Notes under the pieces: generated by a model
Told to the model about the DNA's origin: nothing
Databases searched by the model: none
Seen by the model: the letters and a program-made list of their open reading frames with translations, nothing else
Shown: piece after piece, positions 1-17,669 of the stretch
Numbering within the stretch: position 1 is the first letter of the stretch
How the letters are laid out: the number at the start of each line of letters is the position of its first letter
Assembly: GCA_019448385.1 (NCBI GenBank)
Contig: JAGTXO010000049.1
Coordinates: 174,501-238,500 of the forward strand
From: Diacronema lutheri
Taxonomy: Eukaryota > Haptophyta > Pavlovophyceae > Pavlovales > Pavlovaceae
Reading direction: 5' to 3'
DNA: 64,000 bases
Made by a program: the position numbers and the translations under genes

Positions 1-34
1 GTCGCCGTCTTCGTCGCAGTTTCGCGCGCAGCTG

Positions 35-2416
35 GTGCCGTCACTGCTGCCATCGCTGCCGCCGCCGCCGCCGCCGCATCCGGCGGCGCAGCAGCTGCCG
101 GCGCTGCCTGCGTGCCGCGCCGCCGGCGGCGATGACGGTGCGCACGCCGCCCCGCCGTCGCCCCCGCCGCCTCCGCACGCGCCCGAGCCGATCACGCTCA
201 GCAGCTTCTGGCGCCGAGCGGCATCCAGCGGGCCCTTGATCGCCGCCGCGAGCGGCGCAGCTGCAGATGCACGCCCCGCCTTAGCTGCGCAGGCCATGCC
301 GATGGTGGCCTCCATCGAGCGGCAGCGCGCGCCCAAGCGCAAGCCGGGATCGGCGGACCCACGTCCTCCCCGCGGTCCTGCTGCGAGCAAGAGCAAGCAG
401 CTCAACAAGTTGGAGCTGGCGCACAAGCGGCTCGCTGCGTTCCCAGAATGCTCGCTCGTCGTGCGTGGCGACGAGCTCCGATGCACTGCCTGCCGCGTCG
501 AGGTGTCGTGCGCGAAGAAGAACCACGTGGTGCAGCACCTTGCGACCGCCAAGCACGTCACTGCCTTCGAAAAGCTTACGCGGCGGGCGGTGAGCGACCA
601 GAGCACCAAGGACGACATCTACGCGCATTTTGTGCAGAACCAGACCGCGGACCTGCGCTACCGCATCGTCGAGAGCTTCATGTTTGCTGGCATCGAGCTG
701 ACGAAGGCCGACCACCTCCGCGCGCTCCTCCAGCGCTGCGGCTGCGCGTCGACCGATTCCTCGCATCTGCGCACGCTCGTGCCGATGGTGGAGAAGCACG
801 AGCTCGAGCGGATCCGCGCCGATCTCAGCGGCCAGCTCGTCAACATCGCGTTTGACGGCACACGGCGGCTGGGCGAGGCGGTCAACGTGACGGGCCGCTT
901 CTGCTCACCCACATTCCAACTTGAGATGCGGCTGATCGCGTTTGTCACTGTCGCCAAGTCACTCAGCGGCAATGAGATCGCGGCGATGCTCACGACGATC
1001 CTTTTGCAGCAGCTCAACATCAGCTTGGCCAATGTGGTCGGCTTCAGCCGCGACTCTGTCGCTGCCAACGGCAAGGCGATGCAGACGCTGAGCGCCCTTT
1101 TCCCGTCTTCGGTCGACCTTCCGTGCATCTCGCACACGCTCACGCACGTCGGTGAGGCGTTTCGCTTCGAGCTGCTCGACACGTTCATGACGCCGTGGTA
1201 CACACTTGTGTGCAACAACGAGATGGCGGGGCAGCTCTGGCACTCCACGATTGGCGAATCGGTCAAGGGGTTCTCCAGCGTGAGGTGGTACTGCCGCGCA
1301 GAGATCATGATGCAGATCGCGCAGCACTTTGACAAGGTGCCCAAGCTGCTCGAGGAGCTGCGCGAGCGCGAGATCGGCGAGGCGACAACCAAGAAGATGC
1401 TCGAGATCTACGCGACATCGCTTGCCGAGCTTAAGGTCTCGCTCGCTGCAATCCTGGACATGCGCCGCCTCATCGCGACGACGTATGAGCTCGAGGGCGA
1501 CCGGCTCGAGATCCTCCTCGCGTACGAGCGCATCGAGGCGCTGCGTAGTCTCGGGAGACGCGTGGCGAGGGGCGACGCAGGCTCGCTCCCGAACGTCGAC
1601 GCGCTGCTGCGGCGGGGCGTGCAGATCGTGGATGGCATCAAGATTGAGAAGAACTTCCCCATGCACGGCGGCATGTGCGAGGGCGTCGTTGTCGGCTCGT
1701 CGTACGCGCAGACAACGATCCACCATGACGGGTCCGAGCGCAAGGTTTACAAGGTGCGCTACCCCGCGGACAACACGGAGGAGGAGCTGGATGAGGAGGA
1801 GATCCGGCCGCTGATCATGATCGCAGACATGCAGGTGTGCACGCGCCCTCACGACCTCACAGGGTCGCGTGATTGGGAGCTCATCGGCTGTGCCCTTGTC
1901 CTGCGCTCCTGCTGGATTTTGCAGGTGCGCAAGAAGGTGATCGGCTCGCTCAAGCCCGGCTTTGAATACCTCGAGGCGCGCCTCACGTGCCCGACCTCCT
2001 CCTCCTACCTGTCGCAAGAGTACGCGGTGTTGAAGGCGGTGCGCATCTTTGACCCGTCGGTCGTGCGCGAGATGAGCATTGACGCAAGCATGGTGGAGAA
2101 CCTCGCTGTACTCCGCTGCCTCTCGCGCGAGCTCATTGACCGGATGAAATCCGAGGTCGACTCATATGTGGCTGCAGCCGCCGGCGTGGAGATCTTGCGC
2201 GCTGATGTGCAACATTTCACCGACCGGGTCCTCGCGTTTTGGCGCGCGCACCGTCGCGACTTGCTCGCCTTCGCAGAGGCGGCGCGCATCGTCTTTGCCC
2301 TGAGCCCAAACTCTGCGTCGTGCGAGCGCGTCTATTCACTGCTCGCGGTGATGTTTGGTGGCAACCAGGAGTCCGCGCTCGCCGACCTGCAGCAGGGCTC
2401 ACTCATGCTGCGCTAA
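35..2416 (+). CDS. hAT-superfamily transposase-like protein
   Basis: One uninterrupted reading frame of 793 aa. The first ~85 residues are Pro/Ala low complexity, so the true start may be the Met at 293, just before a basic stretch. A single C2H2-type zinc finger (CTAC about residue 150, then paired His) fits the BED-like DNA-binding finger of hAT transposases. The RNase-H-like core shows the first Asp in AFDGTRRLG (~274) and a second in GFSRDSVAANG (~339). The C-terminal dimerisation block is SCERVYSLL with MFGGNQ and ALADL (~760-785). Between core and C terminus lies an inserted acidic Tudor/chromo-like stretch around HGGMCEGVV and KVRYPADN. Known of the family: cut-and-paste transposition with 8-bp target duplications. 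The frame looks whole, but its left end touches the window edge, so terminal inverted repeats cannot be judged. It could also be a domesticated copy. Confidence 0.8.
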   Translation: MPSLLPSLPPPPPPHPAAQQLPALPACRAAGGDDGAHAAPPSPPPPPHAPEPITLSSFWRRAASSGPLIAAASGAAADARPALAAQAMPMVASIERQRAPKRKPGSADPRPPRGPAASKSKQLNKLELAHKRLAAFPECSLVVRGDELRCTACRVEVSCAKKNHVVQHLATAKHVTAFEKLTRRAVSDQSTKDDIYAHFVQNQTADLRYRIVESFMFAGIELTKADHLRALLQRCGCASTDSSHLRTLVPMVEKHELERIRADLSGQLVNIAFDGTRRLGEAVNVTGRFCSPTFQLEMRLIAFVTVAKSLSGNEIAAMLTTILLQQLNISLANVVGFSRDSVAANGKAMQTLSALFPSSVDLPCISHTLTHVGEAFRFELLDTFMTPWYTLVCNNEMAGQLWHSTIGESVKGFSSVRWYCRAEIMMQIAQHFDKVPKLLEELREREIGEATTKKMLEIYATSLAELKVSLAAILDMRRLIATTYELEGDRLEILLAYERIEALRSLGRRVARGDAGSLPNVDALLRRGVQIVDGIKIEKNFPMHGGMCEGVVVGSSYAQTTIHHDGSERKVYKVRYPADNTEEELDEEEIRPLIMIADMQVCTRPHDLTGSRDWELIGCALVLRSCWILQVRKKVIGSLKPGFEYLEARLTCPTSSSYLSQEYAVLKAVRIFDPSVVREMSIDASMVENLAVLRCLSRELIDRMKSEVDSYVAAAAGVEILRADVQHFTDRVLAFWRAHRRDLLAFAEAARIVFALSPNSASCERVYSLLAVMFGGNQESALADLQQGSLMLR

Positions 2417-2553
2417 AACAAACGCCCTGTTGGCTGAGGCAGACGTGAGCCAGACGCAAGAATAGGCGAATTTCGGCGCGCGGCCCCGCCCTCGGGCGGA
2501 TTTGGCCTAGGGCTAGCCGCGCCCCGTCGGTCATGCTCAGGACACTCACAGCC

Positions 2554-3885
2554 TCACTGCACCTCGAAGCGCATGCCCGCGTCCGTCAGCCGCCTGACAA
2601 GGGCGTCGCCCATTGCCGCGGCCGGCGTGAGCACGCCGCCCTCGCGTGCCGCGCACGCGTGCCGGTCGAGCGCGAGGGTGAGGGCGCTCTCGACGCTCAT
2701 CAGCGCCGTGCCGCGGTAGCCCGGGTCGCCCCAGCCCGGTGCGGAAAAAATGTCCGCTCGCCCGACACGCTCCGATGGCGCCGGCGAGCGTGCCGCGCCC
2801 TCGTCCGCCGCAATGGCGAGTGCGTAGACGTGGAAGAATCCGCGTTCCATCAGCCACTCGGCGGGGCCCTCGCCCGGCTTGGGCAGCAGCCCGACGGAGG
2901 TGAGCGCCTCGTAGGCCGGCGGGCTGCCCACCGCCGCCGCGCCCGCCGCGAGCAGCGGCAGGAGCGCGGCGGCGACGAGCGGGCTCTGCACGTCGGTGCA
3001 CTCGCCCACGCGCACGCGCTTGCCGTACGGGTAGCCGAGCAGCGCGTTGGTCTTGCGCACGACGGGCATATTGACCGCCGCCATCACCGACGCCGTCGTC
3101 CATGTGCCTGCGTCCGCGTCGTAACCCACCGGCCCAACCGGCCCAAAGTCGTCGCGATCGGGGCCACCAACGCCACCCTCGGGGTCGAGCGAGTACGAGC
3201 CGCGACGCGCGGCGTCGGCAGCGCCGGGCACGCCCTCGGCGCCTCCACCCATCAGCATCGCGCCGGTCGCGAGCGTGCCACCGCTGAACCCGCCGAGCGC
3301 GTTGGCGACGTAGACCTGCAGCCTGCGGCACTCGGGAGCCTCGCCGCACTTTGCGCGCAGCGCGCGCGCGGCGAGGAATGCGCTCAGGTCGGAGGGCACC
3401 GAGTCAAAGCCGCACGCGTGCACGACGAGCGCGCCCGAGCGCACGCACTCGGCGTGGAACTGGTCGTACGACGTGCGCTGCAGCGGCAGCTCGGCAGTGA
3501 TGTCGACGTAGTGCACGCCGCGCCGCGCGCACGCCTCGACGACCGGCAGCGCCTTGTCGAGGAACGGTGAGCCGGCGTAGTTGGCGATAGCCTTAGTGCT
3601 CCGCACAAGCTCGTCAACCGCGGCCGCGTCCGACGTGTCGCAGATTAGTGAGGGCACGTCTGCGCCGTTCGGGAGCGCGCACTTCACCTCGGCGAGCTTG
3701 GCGGCGTTCCGTCCTGCGATCGCCCAGCGCACCGGCGAGTCGGCGCCGTACCGCGTCGCGAGGTAGCGCGCGGCGATACGCCCAGTGAAGCCCGTCGCGC
3801 CGAGCACAACGACGTCAAACGGCGGGCCTGTCGCCGGCGACGATAGACCGATGGCGATCGCGCCCACCAGCGCAGAGGGCCACAT
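2554..3885 (-). CDS. Saccharopine dehydrogenase-like oxidoreductase (SCCPDH / trans-acting enoyl reductase type)
   Basis: 443 aa. The N terminus is a hydrophobic segment followed by a Rossmann nucleotide-binding motif, VVLGATGFTGR (~27-37), as in the SCCPDH and mycobacterial trans-acting enoyl reductase family. Family hallmarks follow: AGRNAAKL, YAGSPFLDKALPVVEAC, HYVDITAELP and VVHACGFDSVPSDL. The middle and C-terminal parts (SGGTLATG, MPVVRKTNAL, GDPGYRGTA) also match. The length equals the usual ~420-450 aa. The substrate is unknown; animal members sit on lipid droplets or membranes, and the bacterial ones reduce lipid double bonds. The leading hydrophobic stretch could be a membrane anchor or signal. 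There is no intron. The next gene on the same strand ends 243 bp upstream of this start. Confidence 0.85.
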   Translation of the reverse strand: MWPSALVGAIAIGLSSPATGPPFDVVVLGATGFTGRIAARYLATRYGADSPVRWAIAGRNAAKLAEVKCALPNGADVPSLICDTSDAAAVDELVRSTKAIANYAGSPFLDKALPVVEACARRGVHYVDITAELPLQRTSYDQFHAECVRSGALVVHACGFDSVPSDLSAFLAARALRAKCGEAPECRRLQVYVANALGGFSGGTLATGAMLMGGGAEGVPGAADAARRGSYSLDPEGGVGGPDRDDFGPVGPVGYDADAGTWTTASVMAAVNMPVVRKTNALLGYPYGKRVRVGECTDVQSPLVAAALLPLLAAGAAAVGSPPAYEALTSVGLLPKPGEGPAEWLMERGFFHVYALAIAADEGAARSPAPSERVGRADIFSAPGWGDPGYRGTALMSVESALTLALDRHACAAREGGVLTPAAAMGDALVRRLTDAGMRFEVQ

Positions 3886-4128
3886 CGACGAACGCCGTTT
3901 CGCGCCTTCGAGAATTTGGGAGTGCAGGAGGCCTGCGGCGGTGCGGCCTGATGAGGCCTGCGAGGCTGTGACTGTGCGTGACGTCCATGCCAGGTCCTGT
4001 GTCCACGGCCTGACATCACGCGCGTGATCCGAGAGGCCGGCATCCTGCCCACGGCCCGACGCCGCCCGCTCAGTCGAGGAGGGGAGGGGGTGGGGGGGGG
4101 GGGGGGCGATCCACCGTGCGCCTCGTCT

Positions 4129-5937
4129 TCAATCCTCACCGTCGTCGGCGGCGGGCAGGTGGTCAAAGGGGTCGGTGCCCTTGAGCGCGACGAAACTGCG
4201 CGCATGGTCGTGAAAGCCCGCCCACGGCACGGGCATCGGCTTGCGCACGAAGAGCTCGACAGCGCGCGGCGAGAAGAGGGTGATCTGCGATTCGCCGCCA
4301 AGGCCGCTCTGGCCGACGCCAACGACGGCAAACCAGCCGAGGCCCGAGACGGCAACGTCGAGCGCTCGCTCGCCCGGCACGACGCGCACCGCGAGCGAGC
4401 GCTTCTCCTCGAGTTCGCCCAGTGCGCGTGCCGCATCGGCGGAGCTGGGCGGCGTGAGGGTGCGGCCGAGCTCGGCGTCGCGGAACGCGCCGGCGGCCTC
4501 GGTCTCAACGCCGTGCAGCGCGACGCCGCGCGGGCCAAAAAAGACGAGCCGCATCGACGGCGGTGCGCTCACCACGTCCACGCGCAAAAATCCGCCCCAC
4601 AGCACCGACCAGCCGCTCTGCCGCTCGAGGTCACGCGCGCGCACGCCCGCCGCGAGCTGCGCGAGCAGCGCGGCGCACACGGGCGCGCCGACGCCGCGCA
4701 GCTGCTGGCGCACGGCGACGGCCTTGATGTCGTCCGGCGGCAGCCGCGCGCTCACGCGGTGGTGCAGGTGCACGCCCGGCGTGTCGTGCAGCCGCGAGCC
4801 GCCGGAGAAGACGTCGAGGGCGATAATGCCAAGGGTGGTGCCCGGCGTGGCAGACGCGAGGGGTTGGTAGCGCTGGGCCATGCCCACGCCGATCGGGTCG
4901 CGCTCGGCCATGGTGCGCAAAAACGCCTGCACGAAGAGGCTCTTGCCCACGTTGGCCGCGCCGAGCACGAAGACATCACGCCCCTTGCGGTGGCCAAGGA
5001 TGGCGCGCACCGCCGTCTCGACGCCATCGCCCGTGCGCGACGAGACGAGGTGCACATCGATCACGTTGAGCGAGTGCGCGTGCGCGAGCTGGAGCAGCCA
5101 CTGCCGCACGAGCTCGCCGTCCGTGCCGCGCGGTAGCAGGTCCGCCTTGGTGCCGACGAGGACGAGCGGGTTTCGTCCAATCAGCGAGCGGACGCGCGAC
5201 AGGAATGAGCCGGACACGTCTGCCATGTCGACGAGCTTGACGATGAGCGCAGCGCGGTCGGCGAGGCCCTTGAGCTGGTCGCGCAGCTCCTGTGGGCTCA
5301 CCACCGCCCGGTTGCCCGCGAGCTGCGTGCTGCCCTCGCGCACGACGGGCACAAACTCGCCCTGCGCGAGCAGCCGGCAGCGCGAGCACAACACCGAATC
5401 GAGCTGCCGGTGCAGCCGCTTGGTCGCGAGCAGCGCCGAGTCGACGTAGCCAGGCGCGTCGTCGTATTCGTCGTGCAGCGTTGCACCGCACCCGTAGCAC
5501 GACGGCTCCGGCGGCGCTTTGGGCTCGCGCGGCTGCCGCGGCCGCCGCTCGAAGCGCGCGGGCGCGCCGCGCCGCGCCGCGTCGCCGCGCGCGGCGGGCG
5601 CGGCGCGCGGGGCAGCCGCGCGCGCCGGCGCGCCGGCTGGAGCGCGCTCACCGACCGTGCCCACGCCCGCACCCGCCGGCCGCGTTCGCGCGCGCGCCCC
5701 GTCGCCGCCACCGCCGCCCGCGCGCCCGCCCGCGATGCCTCCCGTCGCGCGGCGCGTGCCCGCCGCGCGCGGCGCGCCATCGTCCGCTTTGCGCGGATCC
5801 GCGGGGCGGTCGAAGGCGCGCGGAGGGCGCCGGCTGCCACCGGCCGCCTCGCGCATGCCCACGCGCGCCCGCGGCGCCCCCGCCCGCAGGCCGTCGGCGA
5901 GCGCGAGGGCGCCGAGCAGCAGGAGGGCTCGTCGCAT
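4129..5937 (-). CDS. Circularly permuted GTPase of the NOA1/YqeH/BPG2 family, organelle-targeted
   Basis: 602 aa from the Met at 5937, chosen because it opens a signal-like hydrophobic leader (MRRALLLLGALALADG). An Arg/Ala/Gly-rich spacer follows to ~residue 140. A zinc-knuckle pair (CYGCGATLHDEY ~145 and CSRCRLL ~186) precedes the GTPase domain, as in YqeH and NOA1. G motifs come in permuted order: G4 (GTKADLL ~261), then G1 (GAANVGKS ~323), then G3 (DTPG ~384). That order defines this family, which assists small-subunit ribosome assembly in bacteria, plastids and mitochondria. The leader suggests a plastid (signal plus transit) or other organellar destination. The start codon lies only 57 bp from the divergent small gene at 5995, so the two probably share a promoter. 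A 15-G run (4092-4106) lies just past its stop codon. Confidence 0.85.
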   Translation of the reverse strand: MRRALLLLGALALADGLRAGAPRARVGMREAAGGSRRPPRAFDRPADPRKADDGAPRAAGTRRATGGIAGGRAGGGGGDGARARTRPAGAGVGTVGERAPAGAPARAAAPRAAPAARGDAARRGAPARFERRPRQPREPKAPPEPSCYGCGATLHDEYDDAPGYVDSALLATKRLHRQLDSVLCSRCRLLAQGEFVPVVREGSTQLAGNRAVVSPQELRDQLKGLADRAALIVKLVDMADVSGSFLSRVRSLIGRNPLVLVGTKADLLPRGTDGELVRQWLLQLAHAHSLNVIDVHLVSSRTGDGVETAVRAILGHRKGRDVFVLGAANVGKSLFVQAFLRTMAERDPIGVGMAQRYQPLASATPGTTLGIIALDVFSGGSRLHDTPGVHLHHRVSARLPPDDIKAVAVRQQLRGVGAPVCAALLAQLAAGVRARDLERQSGWSVLWGGFLRVDVVSAPPSMRLVFFGPRGVALHGVETEAAGAFRDAELGRTLTPPSSADAARALGELEEKRSLAVRVVPGERALDVAVSGLGWFAVVGVGQSGLGGESQITLFSPRAVELFVRKPMPVPWAGFHDHARSFVALKGTDPFDHLPAADDGED

Positions 5938-5994
5938 GCTTGTGACCGTCCACGCGGCGCAACGGCCTTCTCTCCACTTTCCGACGGCGGCACG

Positions 5995-6225
5995 ATGGAC
6001 GTCAACGCGCACGCAAGCCGCGTGCACGCCGTGAGACTCGCCCTCTCGTCGGGGTTTGTCGGCGCGTGCGTCGGCTTCGCGGCCGGGTTCAAAGTCGCGG
6101 AGAGCATCTACGCGGACGACTTGGAGCGCAGGCGATTCGCCAACACGGTCAAGCTCAGCGCGGCGACGGCGGGCGTGACGCTCGCGGCGGTCGGCATGAT
6201 CCGCGTGGCATTTGCGCTGAGCTGA
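5995..6225 (+). CDS. Small two-helix membrane protein, hypothetical
   Basis: 76 aa. The start ATG at 5995 lies head-to-head with the GTPase gene (57 bp between start codons), the pattern seen for many real pairs here. Two hydrophobic, Gly/Ala-rich helices (LSSGFVGACVGFAAGF and AATAGVTLAAVGMI) flank a charged middle (ESIYADDLERRRFANTVKL). That topology resembles small organellar inner-membrane proteins. I do not recognise the family. It ends 263 bp before the convergent DHX8 gene. Confidence 0.5.
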   Translation: MDVNAHASRVHAVRLALSSGFVGACVGFAAGFKVAESIYADDLERRRFANTVKLSAATAGVTLAAVGMIRVAFALS

Positions 6226-6488
6226 GCAGTAAGCAGTGTACAACGCAGCCCTGACTGACGTGAAGGCCGAGCACGCACTCTTACGGCCGAACGCGCGAGC
6301 CGAGCCGCGGGCGCGCGCAGAGCCGCGCGCGGCCTTCCGACGCGCGCGGGGCCTGCGCGCGGCACGTGCGTCGGTGGCCGCTTGGAGCCGCCAACGGCGG
6401 GTGCCGGCGGTGGAGGGAGCGCAGCGCCGGCGAGCGCGCGCTCTTCGCCCATCGACGCGACGGACGGAGCGCGCCGCGTCGCGCGCGA

Positions 6489-14088
<7,600 letters not shown>

Positions 14089-14330
14089 CCTGCGCGACGC
14101 GCGCCCCCCCGGTTGGCGCGCCCGGACGTGAACGTTGGCGCGGACCCGGTGTGGCACTCCGAGAGCGCGCACGATGGCGGCGGCGCGTGGTGACGAAACC
14201 GGGTGCACGCTGGTCGGGAGTCGGGACTCAGGCAGGCCTTCGTCGGGGTGAAGCTGGCCAGCCCGGCCAGCCCGGACCCCCCCTCTCCCCTTTCCCTAGC
14301 GCCCTTTTGTTCAAGTGTGCAGGCCTCTCG

Positions 14331-15127
14331 TCAGCACATGCCCGCAAAGTCGAGCGTGACGCCACTTCTTTGCGAGGAGAAGCGCACGACCTCGACGCCC
14401 GCGAGGCCAAACATGCGCTTGGACGCAAGCGTCGAGGTCGTGTCGTGGTACATGTCCGAGAAGAAGATGACGCGCGAGATGCGCGCCTGGATGATTATCT
14501 TTGCGCACTCGTTGCACGGGTGCAGCGTCACGAAGATCGTGCATCCCTGCAAAAAAAAGAGGCGCGCGGGCGGCCGCGCGCGTGGGCTCAAGACCGCGCG
14601 CGCGCTCGCCGTCTGGCGCCACACGCGCCCACCTTGAGCGTCTTGCTGTTCGCGTTCATGATAGCGTTGAGCTCGGCGTGGCAGACGTAGGGATATTTGG
14701 TGTCGAGCACGGTCTCGCCGTGCTTGGCCCACGGCAGCACGTCGTCGGAGCAGCCCCACGGGAACCCGTTGTAGCCGATCCCGACAATCTTCTTGTCGCT
14801 GTTCACCACGCACGCGCCCACCTGGCGGTTTGGGTCCTTCGAGCGCTGTGCGGATAAGAAGGCCACTGCCATGAAGTACTCGTCCCACGACAGGTTGGAC
14901 GTGCGCTTCGTCACGGCGGTCGGATCGCTGTGCAGCCGGTCGGCGCGCGCGGGCGTCGCGTCCTCGTCCGTCGAAGGAACGCGCACGGCGGCGCGCTTGT
15001 GCGGCGTGGTAGGCCCACGGCCAGCATGCGCGCACGCGCAGCCCTCCGCGCAGCGCGCGCGCAGCATCCTGCGCAGCACGAGCGCCGCCGCCACCGCCCC
15101 GGCCGCCGCCGCACAGATCGCCCGCAT
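14331..15127 (-). CDS. Deoxycytidylate (dCMP) deaminase
   Basis: Two exons, 15127-14633 and 14546-14331, give 236 aa. The 86-bp intron (14632-14547) starts GTGGGC and ends with a T8 tract and GCAG. The zinc site is complete: CHAELNAI (~149) supplies His plus the catalytic Glu, and PCNEC (~175-179) supplies two Cys. [23 protein letters not shown] and GYNGFPWG are typical of dCMP deaminases, which make dUMP for thymidylate synthesis. A hydrophobic N-terminal segment of ~65 aa, not usual for the enzyme, could be a membrane anchor or a plastid/ER leader. The start is 32 bp from the divergent gene at 15160. Confidence 0.9.
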
Positions 15128-15159
15128 TTCTCCCGCCCCGCCACACCGTTGCAAGCAGC

Positions 15160-15789
15160 ATGGTGACACTGCGCACCGCTCTGCTCGCCCTCTCGCTCCT
15201 CTGCGCGGCCGGGGCTGGGGAGGTGACGGCGACGGAGGAGGCGGCGAGCGCGTCGGGCGCGGAGTCAGAGGTAGCAGAGCCGCCCGCGTGCACCTTGAAG
15301 GGCGGCGGCTTCAACGAGCGCCACGTCGTCGCCCAGCTGTTGGCGCAGCAGGAGTCCGGCTCCGAGGTCGCAGAGGCGTGCCTGCGCGAGGCGATCGCCA
15401 TGACGCTGCCCGCGTTCAAGATGCTCGTCCGCCTGCTCTCGGCGCGTGGCGCGGCACAGGACGCCTCCGTCTACTCGGCCGCGCTCGAGGCCCTCGAGCC
15501 CGTCGGCGACAACATGTGGCTGCACGCGGACCTCCTCGCGCGCCTCGGCCACGCGGACAAGGCCCTCCCTCGATACGAGGTGCTCGTCAACGCGAACGCA
15601 GAAAACGCCAAGCTATGGAACGCGTACGGCGTGACGCTCGCCACCGCTGGCGACGTGCAGAAGGGCGTGACCGCCCTCGAGAAGGCGGTCGCGCTCGAGG
15701 CGAACGATAAGTACGTGTCCAACCTCGAAAAGGTCCGTGAAAAGCTCGCTGAGCTCACGAGCGCGCAGACGGAGGCGCAACCCGCATGA
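15160..15789 (+). CDS. Secretory or plastid-routed TPR-like protein
   Basis: 209 aa, intronless. A clear signal peptide ([17 protein letters not shown]) is followed by a Glu/Ala-rich spacer. Then come helix-turn-helix repeats resembling tetratricopeptide units: [19 protein letters not shown] and [19 protein letters not shown], the latter with the TPR-like W/Y/G/A/A spacing and a following [11 protein letters not shown]. It probably binds protein partners in the ER, plastid or exterior. No specific family is recognised. The divergent dCMP deaminase starts 32 bp away. Confidence 0.65.
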   Translation: MVTLRTALLALSLLCAAGAGEVTATEEAASASGAESEVAEPPACTLKGGGFNERHVVAQLLAQQESGSEVAEACLREAIAMTLPAFKMLVRLLSARGAAQDASVYSAALEALEPVGDNMWLHADLLARLGHADKALPRYEVLVNANAENAKLWNAYGVTLATAGDVQKGVTALEKAVALEANDKYVSNLEKVREKLAELTSAQTEAQPA

Positions 15790-16119
15790 GGCTGGAGCCG
15801 CCCAGCGCCCGCCCGAGGGCCATGACTTGCGTAGATTTCGCGACTGCCGCGCTGTGGGTCGATCTTGCCATGGCAGACGACGCGAACAGACTTTCGAGCT
15901 GTCAAGCTGAAGTCGGGTTCATCACGCCGTGACGGCACATCGTCTGAGGCAGACGCGCGAGGTGGCGTGCGCGCAGAGTGTAATGTCGACGAGCGGCCGT
16001 GTGCGTTTCTCGCGCAGCGCACGTCTCGCGCGCGCGGCAGGCATGGCGTGCGACTGCGCAACGCGCGCCTGCTCACAGCGTGCCCGCCAGCTCGCAGCAA
16101 AGCCGCACGATCGAACGCC
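15790..16119. other. Convergent intergenic spacer, no gene seen
   Basis: Holds the 3' flanks of the TPR-like gene (+) and the L13a gene (-). No reading frame with recognisable protein character, RNA gene or repeat is visible. Confidence 0.6.
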
Positions 16120-16725
16120 CTAAGCAAAGCCGTGCGCTTGGAGCGTGGCCGCCGCCGCGCCGATTTTGCCGAGGGCCGCGGTGCGCGCCTTTGACGCGGC
16201 CGCAGCTGCCTTGCGCGACTCATCAGCAAACGCCTTGTCGCGCGCCTTTCGCTTCTCCTCGAGCATCTGCACGGCGCCCGCGTGCTTCCAGCCGACTTCC
16301 GACGAGAGCTTGCCCAGCACGCAGAACTTGCGGCCGACCCTGAGGCGGGTCACCTTCAGCGCCTGCGGGATCACCATCCGCTTCATCTTGTCGTACGGCG
16401 CGGGCACGCCCTCGAAGCACTTGAGCCGCTCCATAGCCGCAGCGCCGCGCGACGTCTTATGCGGGATCATGCCACGGATGGCCTTGTGCAGCATGCGCGC
16501 CGGGCCGCGGAAGTGGAAAGGGCCGCGCTTCGGGTTGGTGTTCGTCTTCTTGATCAGAAACTCGCCGTACTTGAGCTTGTTGCGGTACAGCGAGCCGGTG
16601 ACGATGAGATCCTCGGCGCGCACGCACACCACGCGCTGCCCCGAGAGCAGCTCCTTTGCCACCGTCGAGGCAAGCCGGCCGAGCAGGTGCCCACGGCAGT
16701 CGACGATCGTGACCTTGTCGAACAT
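16120..16725 (-). CDS. RPL13A: 60S ribosomal protein L13a (uL13)
   Basis: 201 aa, no intron, a match to eukaryotic uL13 over the full length: [52 protein letters not shown] and [17 protein letters not shown]. The start at 16725 (MFDKVTIVD) is preferred over an in-frame upstream Met at 16773, because uL13 begins at this point. It is a structural part of the large cytosolic ribosomal subunit. The divergent start at 16787 is 61 bp away. Confidence 0.95.
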   Translation of the reverse strand: MFDKVTIVDCRGHLLGRLASTVAKELLSGQRVVCVRAEDLIVTGSLYRNKLKYGEFLIKKTNTNPKRGPFHFRGPARMLHKAIRGMIPHKTSRGAAAMERLKCFEGVPAPYDKMKRMVIPQALKVTRLRVGRKFCVLGKLSSEVGWKHAGAVQMLEEKRKARDKAFADESRKAAAAASKARTAALGKIGAAAATLQAHGFA

Positions 16726-16786
16726 GGGTGCTCTGGTCTCACGCGCGGCTCCGGGGCACGTCGTCAGACGCATCCGGACTTAAACG

Positions 16787-17470
16787 ATGGCGGTCGTCCC
16801 GCCCGATCCGGTGGTGGTCGTGGAGGTGGTCGAGGACGCGGAGGGGTCGTCCGGACTGGGGGCGTTGGTGAGGCTGGTCTGGCCCATGTGGCCGCTCGTC
16901 CCGCTGGCGAGCAAGAGTCAGCTGCTTACCGTCCTGCTCAGATCGGAGGGCGAGCGCGGCGTGGTGCGCTCGCAGCGAGAGTGGCGCTGGCACGGAGCTA
17001 GGCGTGACGGCGGCGCAGGTGCTCGCCCTGCGGCGTTGCTCCATCGAGGCCGTGCACAAGTTCGTGCCGTGTGAACGGCTGGGCCTCGGCTCAGAGTGCG
17101 ACATTGAGGCGGCCGCTCTCCTCGAGGCGGCCGCTCTCCTCGAGGCGGCCGTCGCGCAGTGCCTCGCGAGCGCAGGCGTGCGCTTTGAAGACGAGGCGGC
17201 GCAGCGGGCGCGCGGCGCGCCGGGCCCAACGCCCAACTTGACCTCCCTCGCGGACGACCGCGTGCGCTCGCCGTCGAGGGCCGCGCGCTCAGCGGCCCCG
17301 CGTGCGCGCGCGAGCGCAAGCTGCCCATTCGCTGGCTCGATGCGAAGCACTTCTTCGGGGCGTCGACCGTCCCATTCGATGGCAAAGCGGGGTGGGTAAG
17401 GTGATTCACGCGGCGCGCAGTACCGCAAGCAGAACGGCCCGGGCGCAGCCGTTTCTCCGCACGGCTGCGG
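16787..17470 (+). pseudogene. CDIN1-like (TPD-domain) nuclease gene, apparently disrupted
   Basis: Starts head-to-head with L13a (61 bp), as a real gene here would. The first frame (MAVVPPDPV..) runs ~70 codons. Then frame +1 carries a CDIN1/C15orf41-like block: LGLGSECDIEAAALL, AQCLASAGVRFEDEAAQR, GAPGPTPN. A third frame then carries the following conserved piece, AVEGRALSG and PIRWLDAKHFFGAS, and later QYRKQNGPGAAV with HGCG. Together these follow the family order (LSFLDEDQLRAKG..TPD..VAVEG..HWIESKASFG..NRFGPGLVIYW). The frame changes between TPN and AVEG with no plausible intron there, and the TPD motif reads TPN. An 18-bp unit coding EAAALL is duplicated in tandem (17110-17145). It is either a decayed gene or a sequencing-error victim. 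Confidence 0.45.
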
Positions 17471-17669
17471 CGACAAGCTCGCGCGCAAGCCGGCGCAACT
17501 CTCGGGCCGCCGTGTGCGCGCTCGATGCTCAGCGCATCGACATGCGCGAGGTGCTCGCGCAGCAGCGCACGTGGTGCGACAAACGGCAAAACTTCCGTGA
17601 GGCCCGCTCGGACGCTCGCGTGCAACGCCAACTCGGCGTCGCCCTTCTGTACTCTGTAGTCGAGGCCGA

